Positions 13,961-22,225 of a stretch of DNA of 22,461 nt are shown here, piece by piece. The DNA lies in NCBI RefSeq assembly GCF_934371575.1, contig NZ_CAKRNY010000054.1, positions 1-22,461 on the forward strand. Reading direction: 5' to 3'. The position numbers and the translations under genes are program-made. Every line of letters begins with the position of its first letter. The first letter of the stretch is position 1. Source of the DNA: an uncultured Blautia sp. (GTDB lineage Bacteria; Bacillota; Clostridia; Lachnospirales; Lachnospiraceae). The notes under the pieces were generated by a model. It saw nothing but the letters and a program-made list of their open reading frames with translations, had not been told where the DNA came from and did no database searches.

Positions 13961-15499
13961 ATGAAAACAAAAAAGATTCTGGCAATTGCATTAGCTGTGG
14001 GTATGACAATGGGCTTAACTGCGATGCCGACAATGGCAGAAGAGAAGAAAACATTTGTATTTGGTGATACAACCTTTAACGCAGAGAATGAAGAGGCTGA
14101 TATCAATCCTCAGAATACTTATGCCGGATGGGCGTGCATTCGTTACGGTGTGGGAGAAACACTGTTTCGTTATTCCGATACCATGGAAATTGAACCATGG
14201 ATCGCAAAAGAATATGAAAATGTAGATGAGCTCACCTGGAAAATTACTTTGAATGATGGTGTTGTATTTTCCAATGGCCGTGCCTGTGATGGACAGGCAG
14301 TAAAGGAAAGCCTGGAGTCTCTTATTGCAAATCACGAAAGAGCGGCAGGTGATCTTTGCATTGATACCATTGAAGCAGATGGAAATGTGGTTACAATCAA
14401 GACCACAGAGCCGAAGCCAGCATTGATCAATTATCTGTGTGATCCTTATGGATGTATTATTGACGTACAGGCAGGAATTACCGACAATGGCATTGTGATC
14501 GGTACAGGTCCTTATGTGGCTACAGACCTTGTGACGGACGATCATGTTGATCTTGTGAAAAATGAAAACTACTGGAACGGTGATGTAAATGTAGATGAAA
14601 TTACTGTCCGCACGATTTCCGATGGCGATACACTGGCATTTGCCCTTCAGGCAGGAGAAATCAATGCTGCTTATGGTATGGCATATGCAAGCTATCCTTT
14701 ATTTGAAAATGACGATTTCACATTCTCAAGTGTTGCAACAAGCCGTGCATTTTATGCATGGATGAACTTTGAAAGTCCTGTAACATCTGATCTGGCAGTG
14801 CGTAAAGCCATTGCTATGGGAATTGACAAAGAGAGCTTTGTATCTGTATTGCTGAATGGATATGGATATCCGGCAGTGGGTGCATTCCCGGATACTTTTT
14901 CATTTGGTGGACAGAATCTGACTACAGAAAGCTATGATCCGGATGGAGCAAAACAGGTTTTGGAGGATGCTGGCTGGGTTGATTCAGATGGTGACGGAAT
15001 CCGTGAAAAGGATGGCACGAAGCTTGTGATCCGCTGGCTTACTTATCCAAGCCGTCAGGAACTTCCGCTGCTGGCTGAGTCAGCGCAGGCAACTCTGAAA
15101 GAGATTGGTATGGATGTTCAGGTTAACTGTACATCTGATAATAATACCATTCGTAAAGATCCTACACAGTGGGATGTATACGCAAGTGCCATGGTAACAG
15201 CGCCAACAGGAGATCCGGAGAACTTCTTCACAACCTGTGCTCTTGATGAGTCTGCTTCCAATAACGGACATTATCACAGTGATAAGCTGGAAGAGCTTGC
15301 AAAAGAGCTGGGAAAAGAATTTGATGTGGAAAAACGTTCTGAGCTGGGCATTCAGATGCAGCAGACCATTCTGGATGACAATGCTTATGTGTTCTGTTCT
15401 CATCTTAAAATGAGTATGGTCATGCAGTCAAATGTAACCGGTCTTGTGGCTCATCCTTGTGATTATTATGAGCTCACTGCAGATCTGGATATTAACTAA
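13961..15499 (+). CDS. Nickel/peptide-type ABC transporter substrate-binding protein
   Basis: This 512-residue SBP_bac_5 protein is the receptor of the transporter. A signal peptide (about 1-26, ending AMPTMA-EE) precedes the mature domain, with family segments ETLFRYSDTMEIEPWIAKEYE, WKITLNDGVVFSNG, GTGPYVATDLVTDDHVDLVKNENYW, and LAVRKAIAMGIDK. There is no cysteine lipobox, which is unusual for a Gram-positive binding protein. The gene starts directly at the base after the upstream stop, with GAGGAGG before it. It could bind a Ni chelate, a peptide or another small amphipathic compound. It lies in the middle of the operon, unlike nikA in E. coli, which is first. Confidence 0.9.
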   Translation: MKTKKILAIALAVGMTMGLTAMPTMAEEKKTFVFGDTTFNAENEEADINPQNTYAGWACIRYGVGETLFRYSDTMEIEPWIAKEYENVDELTWKITLNDGVVFSNGRACDGQAVKESLESLIANHERAAGDLCIDTIEADGNVVTIKTTEPKPALINYLCDPYGCIIDVQAGITDNGIVIGTGPYVATDLVTDDHVDLVKNENYWNGDVNVDEITVRTISDGDTLAFALQAGEINAAYGMAYASYPLFENDDFTFSSVATSRAFYAWMNFESPVTSDLAVRKAIAMGIDKESFVSVLLNGYGYPAVGAFPDTFSFGGQNLTTESYDPDGAKQVLEDAGWVDSDGDGIREKDGTKLVIRWLTYPSRQELPLLAESAQATLKEIGMDVQVNCTSDNNTIRKDPTQWDVYASAMVTAPTGDPENFFTTCALDESASNNGHYHSDKLEELAKELGKEFDVEKRSELGIQMQQTILDDNAYVFCSHLKMSMVMQSNVTGLVAHPCDYYELTADLDIN

Positions 15500-15503
15500 G
15501 TGT

Positions 15504-16301
15504 ATGATGGAGAGTAAAATACTGACCTATGATTCTGTGGAAATATCCTTTGATGGAAAAGCGGTAGTCCATGATGTAAGTTTTTCTCTTGCTCCGGGAG
15601 AAATCCTGGGGCTTGTAGGAGAATCAGGAAGCGGTAAGAGCACACTGATCAAGGCTGCTATGGGACTTCTTGGCTTTGATGGCCTTGTGACAAGAGGGAA
15701 TATCTGCTATATGGGGCAGAATATTCTGGATATTTCAGAGAAAGAAAAAAGAAAAATCCGGGGCGCAAAAATCGGCATGATTTTTCAGGATGCAGGAGCC
15801 TCGCTTTGTTCCATTCGGACAATTGGCGACCAGATTTATGAAAGTATGCGTGCTCATGAGAAAGTGAGCAGAAGTGTGGCAAAAGAACGCGCTATGGAGC
15901 TGTTTGACAAACTGAATTTCAAGGACAGCCAGAGAGTGTGGGACAGTTATCCTTTTGAATTGTCCGGTGGAATGAACCAGAGAGTGGGAATTGCCATTGC
16001 CATGCTGATGAATCCCCCGATTCTGTTTGCTGATGAGCCTACAAGTGCATTGGATGTATCGGTTCAGCGTCAGGTAATAAAAGAGATGCTAAGACTTAGG
16101 GAGCTTTTTGGAACGGCAATTGTAATTGTGACACACGATATCGGTGTGGTTCGTGCTATGGCCGATACCGTTCTGGTTCTGAAAGATGGAAAAACAGTAG
16201 AATACGGGGATGCCGGGATGGTTTTGAATGATCCGCAGGATCCGTATACGAAGAAGCTATTATCAGTAGTACCCAGGCTTAAGAGAAAGGAAAAAGCATG
16301 A
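15504..16301 (+). CDS. Nickel/peptide-type ABC transporter ATP-binding protein, NikD/DppD-like
   Basis: This 265-residue ATPase has Walker A GESGSGKST, the Q-loop segment IGMIFQDAGASL, signature LSGGMNQRVGIA and Walker B ILFADEPTSALD, followed by VTHDIGVVRAMAD and the family tail with DPQDPYTKKLLSVVPRL. The start at 15504 is chosen over an in-frame ATG at 15444 that lies within the binding-protein gene. Its start is 4 bases after that gene's stop with no strong ribosome site, so translational coupling is likely. It overlaps the next gene by four bases (ATGA). Confidence 0.92.
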   Translation: MMESKILTYDSVEISFDGKAVVHDVSFSLAPGEILGLVGESGSGKSTLIKAAMGLLGFDGLVTRGNICYMGQNILDISEKEKRKIRGAKIGMIFQDAGASLCSIRTIGDQIYESMRAHEKVSRSVAKERAMELFDKLNFKDSQRVWDSYPFELSGGMNQRVGIAIAMLMNPPILFADEPTSALDVSVQRQVIKEMLRLRELFGTAIVIVTHDIGVVRAMADTVLVLKDGKTVEYGDAGMVLNDPQDPYTKKLLSVVPRLKRKEKA

Positions 16302-17059
16302 ACGCACTTTTGGAGGCTGAGCATTTAACAAAGGTATTTACCCAGAGGGGAAAAGAATCTTTTAAAGCTGTGGATGATGTAAGCTTTTCTCTGCAAGAAG
16401 GAGAAACACTTGGAATTGTGGGAGAGTCCGGTTCGGGAAAGAGTACACTGGCGAAGTTGATCACCCGGTTGACTGACATTACAGATGGGACCTTGAAATT
16501 TCAGGGAAAAGATATCACAAAACTGAAGCAAAGGCAGATGAAAGATATCTATGGCAATATTCAGATGGTATTTCAGAATCCGGCAGGTTCTTTTGATCCA
16601 AGAAGACCCCTGGGAGATGGAATCGGAGAAAGCCTTCGAAACCGGGGAATGAAGAAAGAGGATGTTGCAAAAAGAGTGAAAGAACTGCTGGAGCAGTGTG
16701 GCCTTGATGAGGGTTTTGCAGGAAGATATCCTCACGAAGTAAGTGGTGGACAGTGCCAGAGAGCTGCTATTGCAAGGGCTTTGGCAGTAGAGCCCAAAAT
16801 ACTGATCTGTGATGAGGCTACCAGTGCACTGGATGTTACGATTCAGCAGCAGATCATGGAGCTTCTGCAGGAACTGAAGGAAAAACATGGACTATCCTTT
16901 ATTTTTATCTGCCATAATCTGGCACTTGTGCAGATGTTTTGTGACAAGGTGCTGGTTCTGTATGATGGAAAGGTAGTAGAGAGCGGACGTCCTGATGATA
17001 TTATCAATGAGCCCAAGGAAGAGTATACAAAGAAACTGGTGGAGGCAGTATTGGAGTGA
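16298..17059 (+). CDS. Nickel/peptide-type ABC transporter ATP-binding protein, NikE/DppF-like
   Basis: This 253-residue ATPase is the partner of the one before it. Walker A is GESGSGKSTLAK, the Q-loop segment is IQMVFQNPAGSFDPRR (the DppF/NikE hallmark), the signature is VSGGQCQRAAIARAL and Walker B is ILICDEATSALD, followed by FICHNLALVQMFCD. The start ATG overlaps the upstream stop as ATGA. It is the last gene of the operon. I see no good hairpin terminator in the following 190 bases; only short AT-rich repeats and A-tracts precede the L25 gene. Confidence 0.93.
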   Translation: MNALLEAEHLTKVFTQRGKESFKAVDDVSFSLQEGETLGIVGESGSGKSTLAKLITRLTDITDGTLKFQGKDITKLKQRQMKDIYGNIQMVFQNPAGSFDPRRPLGDGIGESLRNRGMKKEDVAKRVKELLEQCGLDEGFAGRYPHEVSGGQCQRAAIARALAVEPKILICDEATSALDVTIQQQIMELLQELKEKHGLSFIFICHNLALVQMFCDKVLVLYDGKVVESGRPDDIINEPKEEYTKKLVEAVLE

Positions 17060-17251
17060 GATGAGAGCTCATTTGTGAAAAAAAACAAGAGCAGATTTTA
17101 CCAAAAAATTCACCTGAAAAAAAATAAATTTGGTTAATCATAATCGGAACAGATGACTATAATAAGGGACGTAAAAAGAAAAAAGAAGTACTTAACAAAA
17201 CCTCTTTGTTGAAGGCTGCTAAGCGTTTCAGAATTTTGGAGGAAAAGATAA
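17060..17251. other. Intergenic region before the L25 gene
   Basis: This stretch is A-rich. It holds a TATAAT at 17158-17163 whose best -35 candidate, TTGGTT at 17130-17135, is 22 bases away and so poorly placed. CTTAACAAA (17191-17199) can pair with TTTGTTGAAG (17205-17214), forming a small leader hairpin with one bulge about 40 bases before the L25 start. A GGAGGAAAA ribosome site lies at 17239-17246. I see no terminator for the preceding operon. Confidence 0.35.
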
Positions 17252-17851
17252 ATGAATACTTTAAAAGCTGAAAAAAGAAGCATGGATGTCAAAGCAAAGA
17301 AATTAAGAAGAGAAGGATTTGTAACAGGAAACCTGTTCGGCAGAGAAATTGAAGGCTCCATTCCCCTTAAGTTTACTAAGAAAGAAATTGAGACTCTTTT
17401 AAAGAACAACAATAAAGGAAGCCAGGTAATGCTGGAGCTTGATGGAAAGACTTACGATGCACTGATCAAGGAAGTTGATTATAATCCACTTGCACATGTT
17501 GTGGAAGAGGTGGATTTCCAGGCATTGGTAAGCAATGAAATGGTACATTCTACTGCTGAGATTATCCTGGAAAATGAAGATAAAGTTTTGTCCGGTGTTC
17601 TGCAGGATGAGTTGAAAGAGGTTGCATATAAAGCCCTTCCGGCAGATCTGGTTGACAAGATCAAAGTTGATGTTGCTGGTATGAAGATTGGTGATACTCT
17701 TCGTGTGAAAGACCTTGAGATTGCTAAGAATAAGAATATTCATATTTCAACAGATCTGGAAGCTGTCATCGCAACGGTAACTCCTGTACACAATGTAGTT
17801 CCGGAGACTGAGACAGATACAGAGGCTGAGGGAGCTGCTGAGGAGAAATAA
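17252..17851 (+). CDS. rplY: 50S ribosomal protein L25, two-domain (Ctc/TL5) type
   Basis: This 199-residue protein binds 5S rRNA. The N-terminal L25 domain (about 1-92) opens LKAEKRSMDVKAKKLRREGFVTGNLFG, and the C-terminal TL5/Ctc beta domain (about 93-185) contains ADLVDKIKVDVAGMKIGDTLRVKDL. The tail is acidic (ETETDTEAEGAAEEK), as in many family members. The TL5-type length sets it apart from the 94-residue E. coli L25. In Bacillus the homologue is the general stress protein Ctc. The ATG at 17252 follows a strong GGAGG. It stands alone, with a perfect hairpin terminator. Confidence 0.96.
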   Translation: MNTLKAEKRSMDVKAKKLRREGFVTGNLFGREIEGSIPLKFTKKEIETLLKNNNKGSQVMLELDGKTYDALIKEVDYNPLAHVVEEVDFQALVSNEMVHSTAEIILENEDKVLSGVLQDELKEVAYKALPADLVDKIKVDVAGMKIGDTLRVKDLEIAKNKNIHISTDLEAVIATVTPVHNVVPETETDTEAEGAAEEK

Positions 17852-17908
17852 GTAGCGGTAGCTTGTGAAATTGGAGTGAACGTTTTACTTTTGAATATGT
17901 GTAAACCC

Positions 17909-17946
17909 AAAAGGCTGAAATCCGAAAGTTGGATTTCAGCCTTTTT
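17909..17946 (+). terminator. Terminator of the L25 gene
   Basis: AAAAGGCTGAAATCC (17909-17923) pairs perfectly over 15 bases with GGATTTCAGCCTTTT (17931-17945) across the 7-base loop GAAAGTT, ending in five T. It is the clearest Rho-independent terminator in the window. Confidence 0.93.
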
Positions 17947-17979
17947 ATCGTTACTTAAAAATTATATATATAATAAAAC

Positions 17980-18008
17980 TTTACTTTTAGTATACAAAGC
18001 AATATAAT
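17980..18008 (+). promoter_or_regulatory. Promoter of the small orphan gene
   Basis: TTTACT (17980-17985) is followed after 17 bases by a perfect TATAAT (18003-18008). Transcription would start near 18015, just before a CAGTTAACTG palindrome and about 35 bases before the start codon. The surroundings are extremely AT-rich. Confidence 0.65.
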
Positions 18009-18049
18009 AAAAAAGAAACAGTTAACTGCTAAAAATGAAAGGATGACGA

Positions 18050-18286
18050 ATGGAGGAATACTATAAAATCATGTCTGATATTCTGGATGTGGAATACAAA
18101 ATGAAAGCAATTATATATGTACTGGATGAATTGGAGCATTTTTATAGTGAAGAAACTGCATTTAAAGAGAAAAGCCTGCTGACGGTTATAAAGGGATCTC
18201 TTAGCTGTGTTTTGAAAAATGTAAGTGAAATAATCATCTGTATGGATAAACTGACAGCAGAAGGAAAGGTAAATAAACAGCAGTAA
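18050..18286 (+). CDS. Small hypothetical protein, 78 residues
   Basis: I do not recognise this protein. It is 78 residues, predicted all-helical, with an acidic first half (MEEYYKIMSDILDVEYKMKAII, then DELEHFYSEETAF) and a hydrophobic helix near 43-63 (VIKGSLSCVLKNVSEIIICMD) that is too short on charge-free residues to be a firm membrane segment. It is likely real because it has a near-consensus promoter, an AAAGGATGA ribosome site before the ATG at 18050, and a shared hairpin after the stop. It is convergent with the XRE repressor gene, so the two may be functionally linked, but no function can be assigned. Confidence 0.65.
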   Translation: MEEYYKIMSDILDVEYKMKAIIYVLDELEHFYSEETAFKEKSLLTVIKGSLSCVLKNVSEIIICMDKLTAEGKVNKQQ

Positions 18287-18291
18287 TAAAA

Positions 18292-18327
18292 AGGCAGCTG
18301 GAATTTTGGTGTATTATTCCGCTGCCT
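18292..18327. terminator. Terminator between the small gene and the XRE gene
   Basis: AGGCAGCTGGAAT (18292-18304) pairs with ATTCCGCTGCCT (18316-18327) with one bulged T and an 11-base loop. On the minus strand it is followed by TTTTTATT, so it terminates the XRE gene well, and it overlaps that gene's stop codon. On the plus strand the T-tract (TATTTCTTT) is weaker, so it may be bidirectional. Confidence 0.75.
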
Positions 18328-18550
18328 ATTTCTTTGGATATGGTTTCTGGATGTTGCTTGCTCCTGTAATGTAATCCATAGAAGTATTATAAAATTTTGC
18401 AAGAATCATAATGTTATCTATTGGAATCCGGGTTTTTCCGCTTTCGTAATCGGCATATGTGCGTTGACCTACATGTAGAAGGTCAGCGACTTTCTGTTGT
18501 GTAAGAGAATGATCCTCTCGTAATTCTCTTATTCGTTCGTTATATTTCAT
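18326..18550 (-). CDS. XRE (Cro/CI)-family transcriptional regulator
   Basis: This 74-residue protein is little more than a lambda-repressor-like helix-turn-helix. SLTQQKVADLLHVGQRTYADYESGKTRIPIDNIMILAKFYNTSMDYITG covers residues 15-63 and is the standard HTH_3 arrangement, with a short basic tail. The ATG at 18550 is chosen over one at 18565 because GAGGTGG lies 6 bases before it. It is divergent from the zinc-ribbon operon, and the 110-bp gap contains a nested palindrome on that operon's promoter, so it probably represses that operon and itself. Confidence 0.9.
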   Translation of the reverse strand: MKYNERIRELREDHSLTQQKVADLLHVGQRTYADYESGKTRIPIDNIMILAKFYNTSMDYITGASNIQKPYPKK

Positions 18551-18580
18551 ATATTGCCACCTCAAAAATAGTATAAGTGA

Positions 18581-18640
18581 AAGAGCTGGTTATCTTGACA
18601 AATAGAGTTATAAACTCTAAAATAGAACCATAAAGCTCTT
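18581..18640 (+). promoter_or_regulatory. Promoter of the zinc-ribbon operon with nested operator
   Basis: TTGACA (18595-18600, perfect -35) is followed after 17 bases by TAAAAT (18618-18623). The spacer lies within TAGAGTTATAAACTCTA (18603-18619), a palindrome of two 7-base arms around ATA. An outer inverted pair, AAGAGCT (18581-18587) and AGCTCTT (18634-18640), shares the same centre near 18611 and a similar AGAGYT core. A repressor here would block RNA polymerase directly; the divergent XRE protein is the natural candidate. Confidence 0.75.
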
Positions 18641-18663
18641 GATTGAAAGGGGAGGGGAATTTT

Positions 18664-20028
18664 ATGGCCGTATTAATAAGATGTTCAAAATGTGGTAATG
18701 AAATACAGGAAGAGGGAAAATTTTGTCCATTTTGTGGGAACAGAATCTCCGTTAATGAGAACGGAACAAGTAATAGTAACCGGTCGTTCGATGAGGAATA
18801 TGAGAGAAGAAAACAGGAATATTCTACTGAATTAAAAAGAATGGCTTCCGAGAAAAAAGAATTGGAAAATAAAAAGACCAGACTGTTGAAAAAAAAGCAA
18901 AGCCTTATGTTGAAAATAGGCAATTATGAAAATCTGCGGGCTGGAAAGATACCAAATTGCAGTAAAAATACAGATGCTCCAGATATGACAATTGCTCAAA
19001 AAGAGACAAACAATATCTGGTATATTATGGCAATTATATCACTGGTGGAAATTGTTGCAGGATTTATTCCCTGGGTGTCAATTTACTATGGGGATGTTAT
19101 TGAGGGAATGTCTGTTAGCTGTGGAAGCATTTTTGAACTGATACAAAAAGTGTCAAACTACAGTCAATGGGCAGAAGATTTAAGTGGAATATTAAATCTT
19201 CTTATTTTGATTGCCGTTTTGAATATATGTGTCATAGGAAGCAATATTTATTTCCTTATCAGTGTTATACAGAAGAAGTATGATGGACTGGTATTTAAGG
19301 CGGAATTGGCTGGATGGAGTGCCATTGGATTATCTGTTTTTATGTTTTTGATGGTGTGGGGAATTAATCAGAGTATGGAAGAGGACTACTGGCGAATAAT
19401 GTCTTTACATCAGGAAATGGGAATATGGTTTATATTGGCTTCGGGAATTGCAATGGCAGCAGCGTCTGGATATGCATCTAAAGAAATGCAAAATGAAAAA
19501 AATCTGGAAGTGCTGTCTGTGGATATAACCAATTTTGATCCTGTTTTGCCTATCCGATTTGATAAATTAACAGTTACGCGAAATGATAATCTGGAATTAG
19601 AGTTGTCCTTTAATGAATTTGACTGGACATATATTGAAGAGCTTGTAGCAGGAATCCAATTAATTGGAAGTACTGGACGTGTGGAAACCTTTGCACGGAA
19701 TGTAGCATTTAATAAATGTGGAAACCATATATTCCGAGCAGAGCTTCCAGATGCAAACTATGATTTTGAAGCTGTTTCTGAAGCCAGGATCAACATAATG
19801 AAATATATGATATATGGCAATAACAAAAGAGATGTAGAGTTTGGAAGTGGCTATTCTATATTGGGAGATTATACTGCAGATGAGTTGAAACAATTAAAAA
19901 GATCAGAAAAAACACCAGTATTCTGTTTGGAAAAAGAGCTGGGAGAGAATCGTCAGTGCAGCTGCGGACAAATCTATTCTCAGAAATTACATACCTGCCC
20001 ATTGTGTGGAAAGGAAAGAAAGGCATGA
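18664..20028 (+). CDS. Zinc-ribbon, coiled-coil, four-helix membrane protein of unknown function
   Basis: This 454-residue protein has no name I can give. An N-terminal zinc ribbon (C7, C10, C21, C24) is followed by a charged coiled coil (about 40-93), four predicted membrane helices (about 118-138, 177-203, 214-234, 253-272), a soluble beta-rich domain (about 280-425), and a second zinc-binding cluster at the C-terminus (C432, C434, C445, C448). Both ribbons are probably cytosolic, which is consistent with an even number of helices. The ATG at 18664 is supported by GGAGGGG at 18651-18657; the TTG at 18643 is not. It heads the operon controlled by the palindromic promoter. It may scaffold or sense at the membrane; this is inference. 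Confidence 0.8.
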   Translation: MAVLIRCSKCGNEIQEEGKFCPFCGNRISVNENGTSNSNRSFDEEYERRKQEYSTELKRMASEKKELENKKTRLLKKKQSLMLKIGNYENLRAGKIPNCSKNTDAPDMTIAQKETNNIWYIMAIISLVEIVAGFIPWVSIYYGDVIEGMSVSCGSIFELIQKVSNYSQWAEDLSGILNLLILIAVLNICVIGSNIYFLISVIQKKYDGLVFKAELAGWSAIGLSVFMFLMVWGINQSMEEDYWRIMSLHQEMGIWFILASGIAMAAASGYASKEMQNEKNLEVLSVDITNFDPVLPIRFDKLTVTRNDNLELELSFNEFDWTYIEELVAGIQLIGSTGRVETFARNVAFNKCGNHIFRAELPDANYDFEAVSEARINIMKYMIYGNNKRDVEFGSGYSILGDYTADELKQLKRSEKTPVFCLEKELGENRQCSCGQIYSQKLHTCPLCGKERKA

Positions 20029-20348
20029 CTATGGAAAATGAGTTATTAAAAGAGTACGAGACCGGAAAAAGAGATCTTGAGAATGAAATATTAGAGGTAA
20101 AAGAGGAACTCAGAATTCTTGAAGCTGAATGTGACCATTTATGGAATCAAAAAGAAGAGTTAAGAAGAAATCTCAACACAGAAGGAATTACCAGACGAAA
20201 ATTTGCAGAACCTGAATCTGATTCACAGACAGTGTTACAAAAAAGGCCTGATAATACAGGGAAGGATTTAAATCAATATTGTCCGAAATGCGGAAATTTT
20301 GTAAATGGTGCTGTATATTGCAGCAAGTGTGGCACAAAGGTGAATTAA
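20025..20348 (+). CDS. Small coiled-coil zinc-ribbon protein
   Basis: This 107-residue protein has a charged coiled coil (about 3-50, ENELLKEYETGKRDLENEIL) and a C-terminal zinc ribbon (C86, C89, C99, C102 in YCPKCGNFVNGAVYCSKCG). It has no membrane helix, so it is probably a cytosolic adaptor. It overlaps the upstream gene by ATGA at 20025; an in-frame ATG at 20031 has better spacing to GGAAAGAAAGG and could be the true start. Its coiled-coil and zinc-ribbon layout mirrors the N-terminus of the upstream membrane protein in reverse order, so the two may interact. Function is unknown. Confidence 0.75.
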   Translation: MTMENELLKEYETGKRDLENEILEVKEELRILEAECDHLWNQKEELRRNLNTEGITRRKFAEPESDSQTVLQKRPDNTGKDLNQYCPKCGNFVNGAVYCSKCGTKVN

Positions 20349-20380
20349 AGATCACATAAGTGATGGAATGGAGAGGCTGT

Positions 20381-22201
20381 ATGAAGAAATGTCCAAAATG
20401 TGGTAAGGATAATCGGGATGAGGCTAAATTTTGCATATGGTGTGGGGAAGAGATACCAGAGATTCACTTTGAGGAAAAAAAGAAAGGAAAGAAACCTGTA
20501 ATATGGGTGTTGGCAGCTGTGCTTTTGCTTCTTGGCGGAGGTGCTTTGGGAATGTTTTTCCAGAGCAGACTTTATGAAGAAAAAGAAGCATTACAAGAGG
20601 AACAAGAAGCAGAAGTTTCGCAGGACAGTGCTGAAGAGAAGCCAGAACAAGCTCCTCAAAATGAGACTTCACAAAGTGATTCAGAACAGAATAATTCAGA
20701 ACAAAATGATGGCACTCCTGATGAAGAAAATCAGACAGATCAGGAACTGGCGGAGCAGGTTGAAGATTCTTCTGATGAAGATATTCAAATTTATACAGAA
20801 AATTATCTGGCGCCGTTTAAAAACGAAAATGGACAGTGGGGATATATTGATCCAGAAGGAAATGTAGTAATTGAGTGTAAATATGATGCGGCGGATGGTT
20901 TTGGAGTATATGGATTTGCCCGCGTGGGGATGAATTCACAAGAGGCGCAAAATGGTTCAGGTATAAGGTACGGAATGATCAATGAAAATGGAGATGAAAT
21001 AATTCCATGTGAATATGACATTATACAGTATGACTATGATTTGACTGGAAATGAATATATAAAAATCGGAAATTATAGAAATACAGATCCAGTGAGTTAT
21101 TATAAAGGTATTGTAGATGAATCTGGAAATATTTATCTTTCTTCTGAATGCAACAGCTTATCAAGGATTGGAGATTCCGACTATTTTATAGCAGAAAGTG
21201 CTGACCAGGAACGCTATGGAATTGTAAACAGTTCATTAGAATGGGTATGCGATGCCCGCCACAGTGAATTGGAAGTGCTTACTGAAAATTCCCAGCCATA
21301 TAAAATTAATGGAGAGTACGTTTTCGCCGCTATTTGTGACTATCAGGAAGGCGGTTATTCGGGCATTATAAATATGCAGGGTGACCTGCTTGTAAGCTTT
21401 AATGATTACGTTGAAATTGATCCAGAAGTTCAACAGGGAATGATATCTGTGAAAAATAATGAAGGTTTCTGGGGACTGGTAGATTTACAGGGAATCGAAA
21501 GGGTGCCATGTATATATAATCAGGGCTATTATGCTATAGAATTCCAAAACAGAAGAGAAGCCTGTGTAAACGTAAATGATATGGTTTTTTTGGTTGACAA
21601 AGATGGAAATGAAACCTATATAGCTGATGGGAGTGGAGACTATCTGGATGATGATCATATCGCAGTAATCAGCTATGATGGCACAGGAATTATGAATGTA
21701 AGTGGAGGCTGGCTGATAGAACCGGTATATTCGGACTGTAGGTCAAATGATTTCTATTATTCGGGCAATTGGAGAAACGATGGAGGGAATGGAATTCTAA
21801 TAAACAAAGAAGGAAATACAATAAACACCTCATATCGTATGTATGGCTTGTTTTTTAATTCAGAAAATGTGATATGTGTGGGAACTGACAGTTATTATGG
21901 TGCAATTGATGCATCTGGAAATGAAATTGTTGAATGCCGTTATTTCGACAGCACATATGTCTCTGATGAATGGAGATTATTTTACAATCCGGACTATTAT
22001 GGCAGTGTGCTCATTAATTGTAATGGTGAAAAAATAACAGGAGATTTTTATGATTGTGCAGTGTCCGAGGATGGAAAGTATATCTCTGTACATCAGATGG
22101 ATGGTAAAAGCACTCTTTTTGATGAACATGGAAATGTTATAACGGAATATCCGGAGAATGTACTTTTTGTAGGTGAATTTAATAAAGTAATAAATAATTA
22201 A
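20381..22201 (+). CDS. Zinc-ribbon, single-pass membrane protein with WG repeats
   Basis: This 606-residue protein has a cytosolic zinc ribbon (C4, C7, C18, C21), a basic stretch, one membrane helix (about 39-61), an acidic Glu/Gln/Asn/Ser-rich linker (about 65-135) and then roughly a dozen WG-type repeats (about 145-606), such as NGQWGYIDPEGNVVIECKYD and FWGLVDLQGIERVPCIYN. WG repeats are thought to form beta-propeller-like ligand platforms. By the positive-inside rule the ribbon is inside and the repeats are outside the cell. The ATG at 20381 is chosen because GGAGAGG precedes it by four bases; a GTG at 20360 is in frame. It lies 32 bases after the small zinc-ribbon gene. Confidence 0.85.
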   Translation: MKKCPKCGKDNRDEAKFCIWCGEEIPEIHFEEKKKGKKPVIWVLAAVLLLLGGGALGMFFQSRLYEEKEALQEEQEAEVSQDSAEEKPEQAPQNETSQSDSEQNNSEQNDGTPDEENQTDQELAEQVEDSSDEDIQIYTENYLAPFKNENGQWGYIDPEGNVVIECKYDAADGFGVYGFARVGMNSQEAQNGSGIRYGMINENGDEIIPCEYDIIQYDYDLTGNEYIKIGNYRNTDPVSYYKGIVDESGNIYLSSECNSLSRIGDSDYFIAESADQERYGIVNSSLEWVCDARHSELEVLTENSQPYKINGEYVFAAICDYQEGGYSGIINMQGDLLVSFNDYVEIDPEVQQGMISVKNNEGFWGLVDLQGIERVPCIYNQGYYAIEFQNRREACVNVNDMVFLVDKDGNETYIADGSGDYLDDDHIAVISYDGTGIMNVSGGWLIEPVYSDCRSNDFYYSGNWRNDGGNGILINKEGNTINTSYRMYGLFFNSENVICVGTDSYYGAIDASGNEIVECRYFDSTYVSDEWRLFYNPDYYGSVLINCNGEKITGDFYDCAVSEDGKYISVHQMDGKSTLFDEHGNVITEYPENVLFVGEFNKVINN

Positions 22202-22225
22202 AGAAAAAGCAGGAGGAAAAGCAAA

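Noticed and set aside
18019..18028. CAGTTAACTG palindrome before the small orphan gene
   Set aside because: It is only 10 bases long in very AT-rich DNA and has no second copy, so chance is likely.
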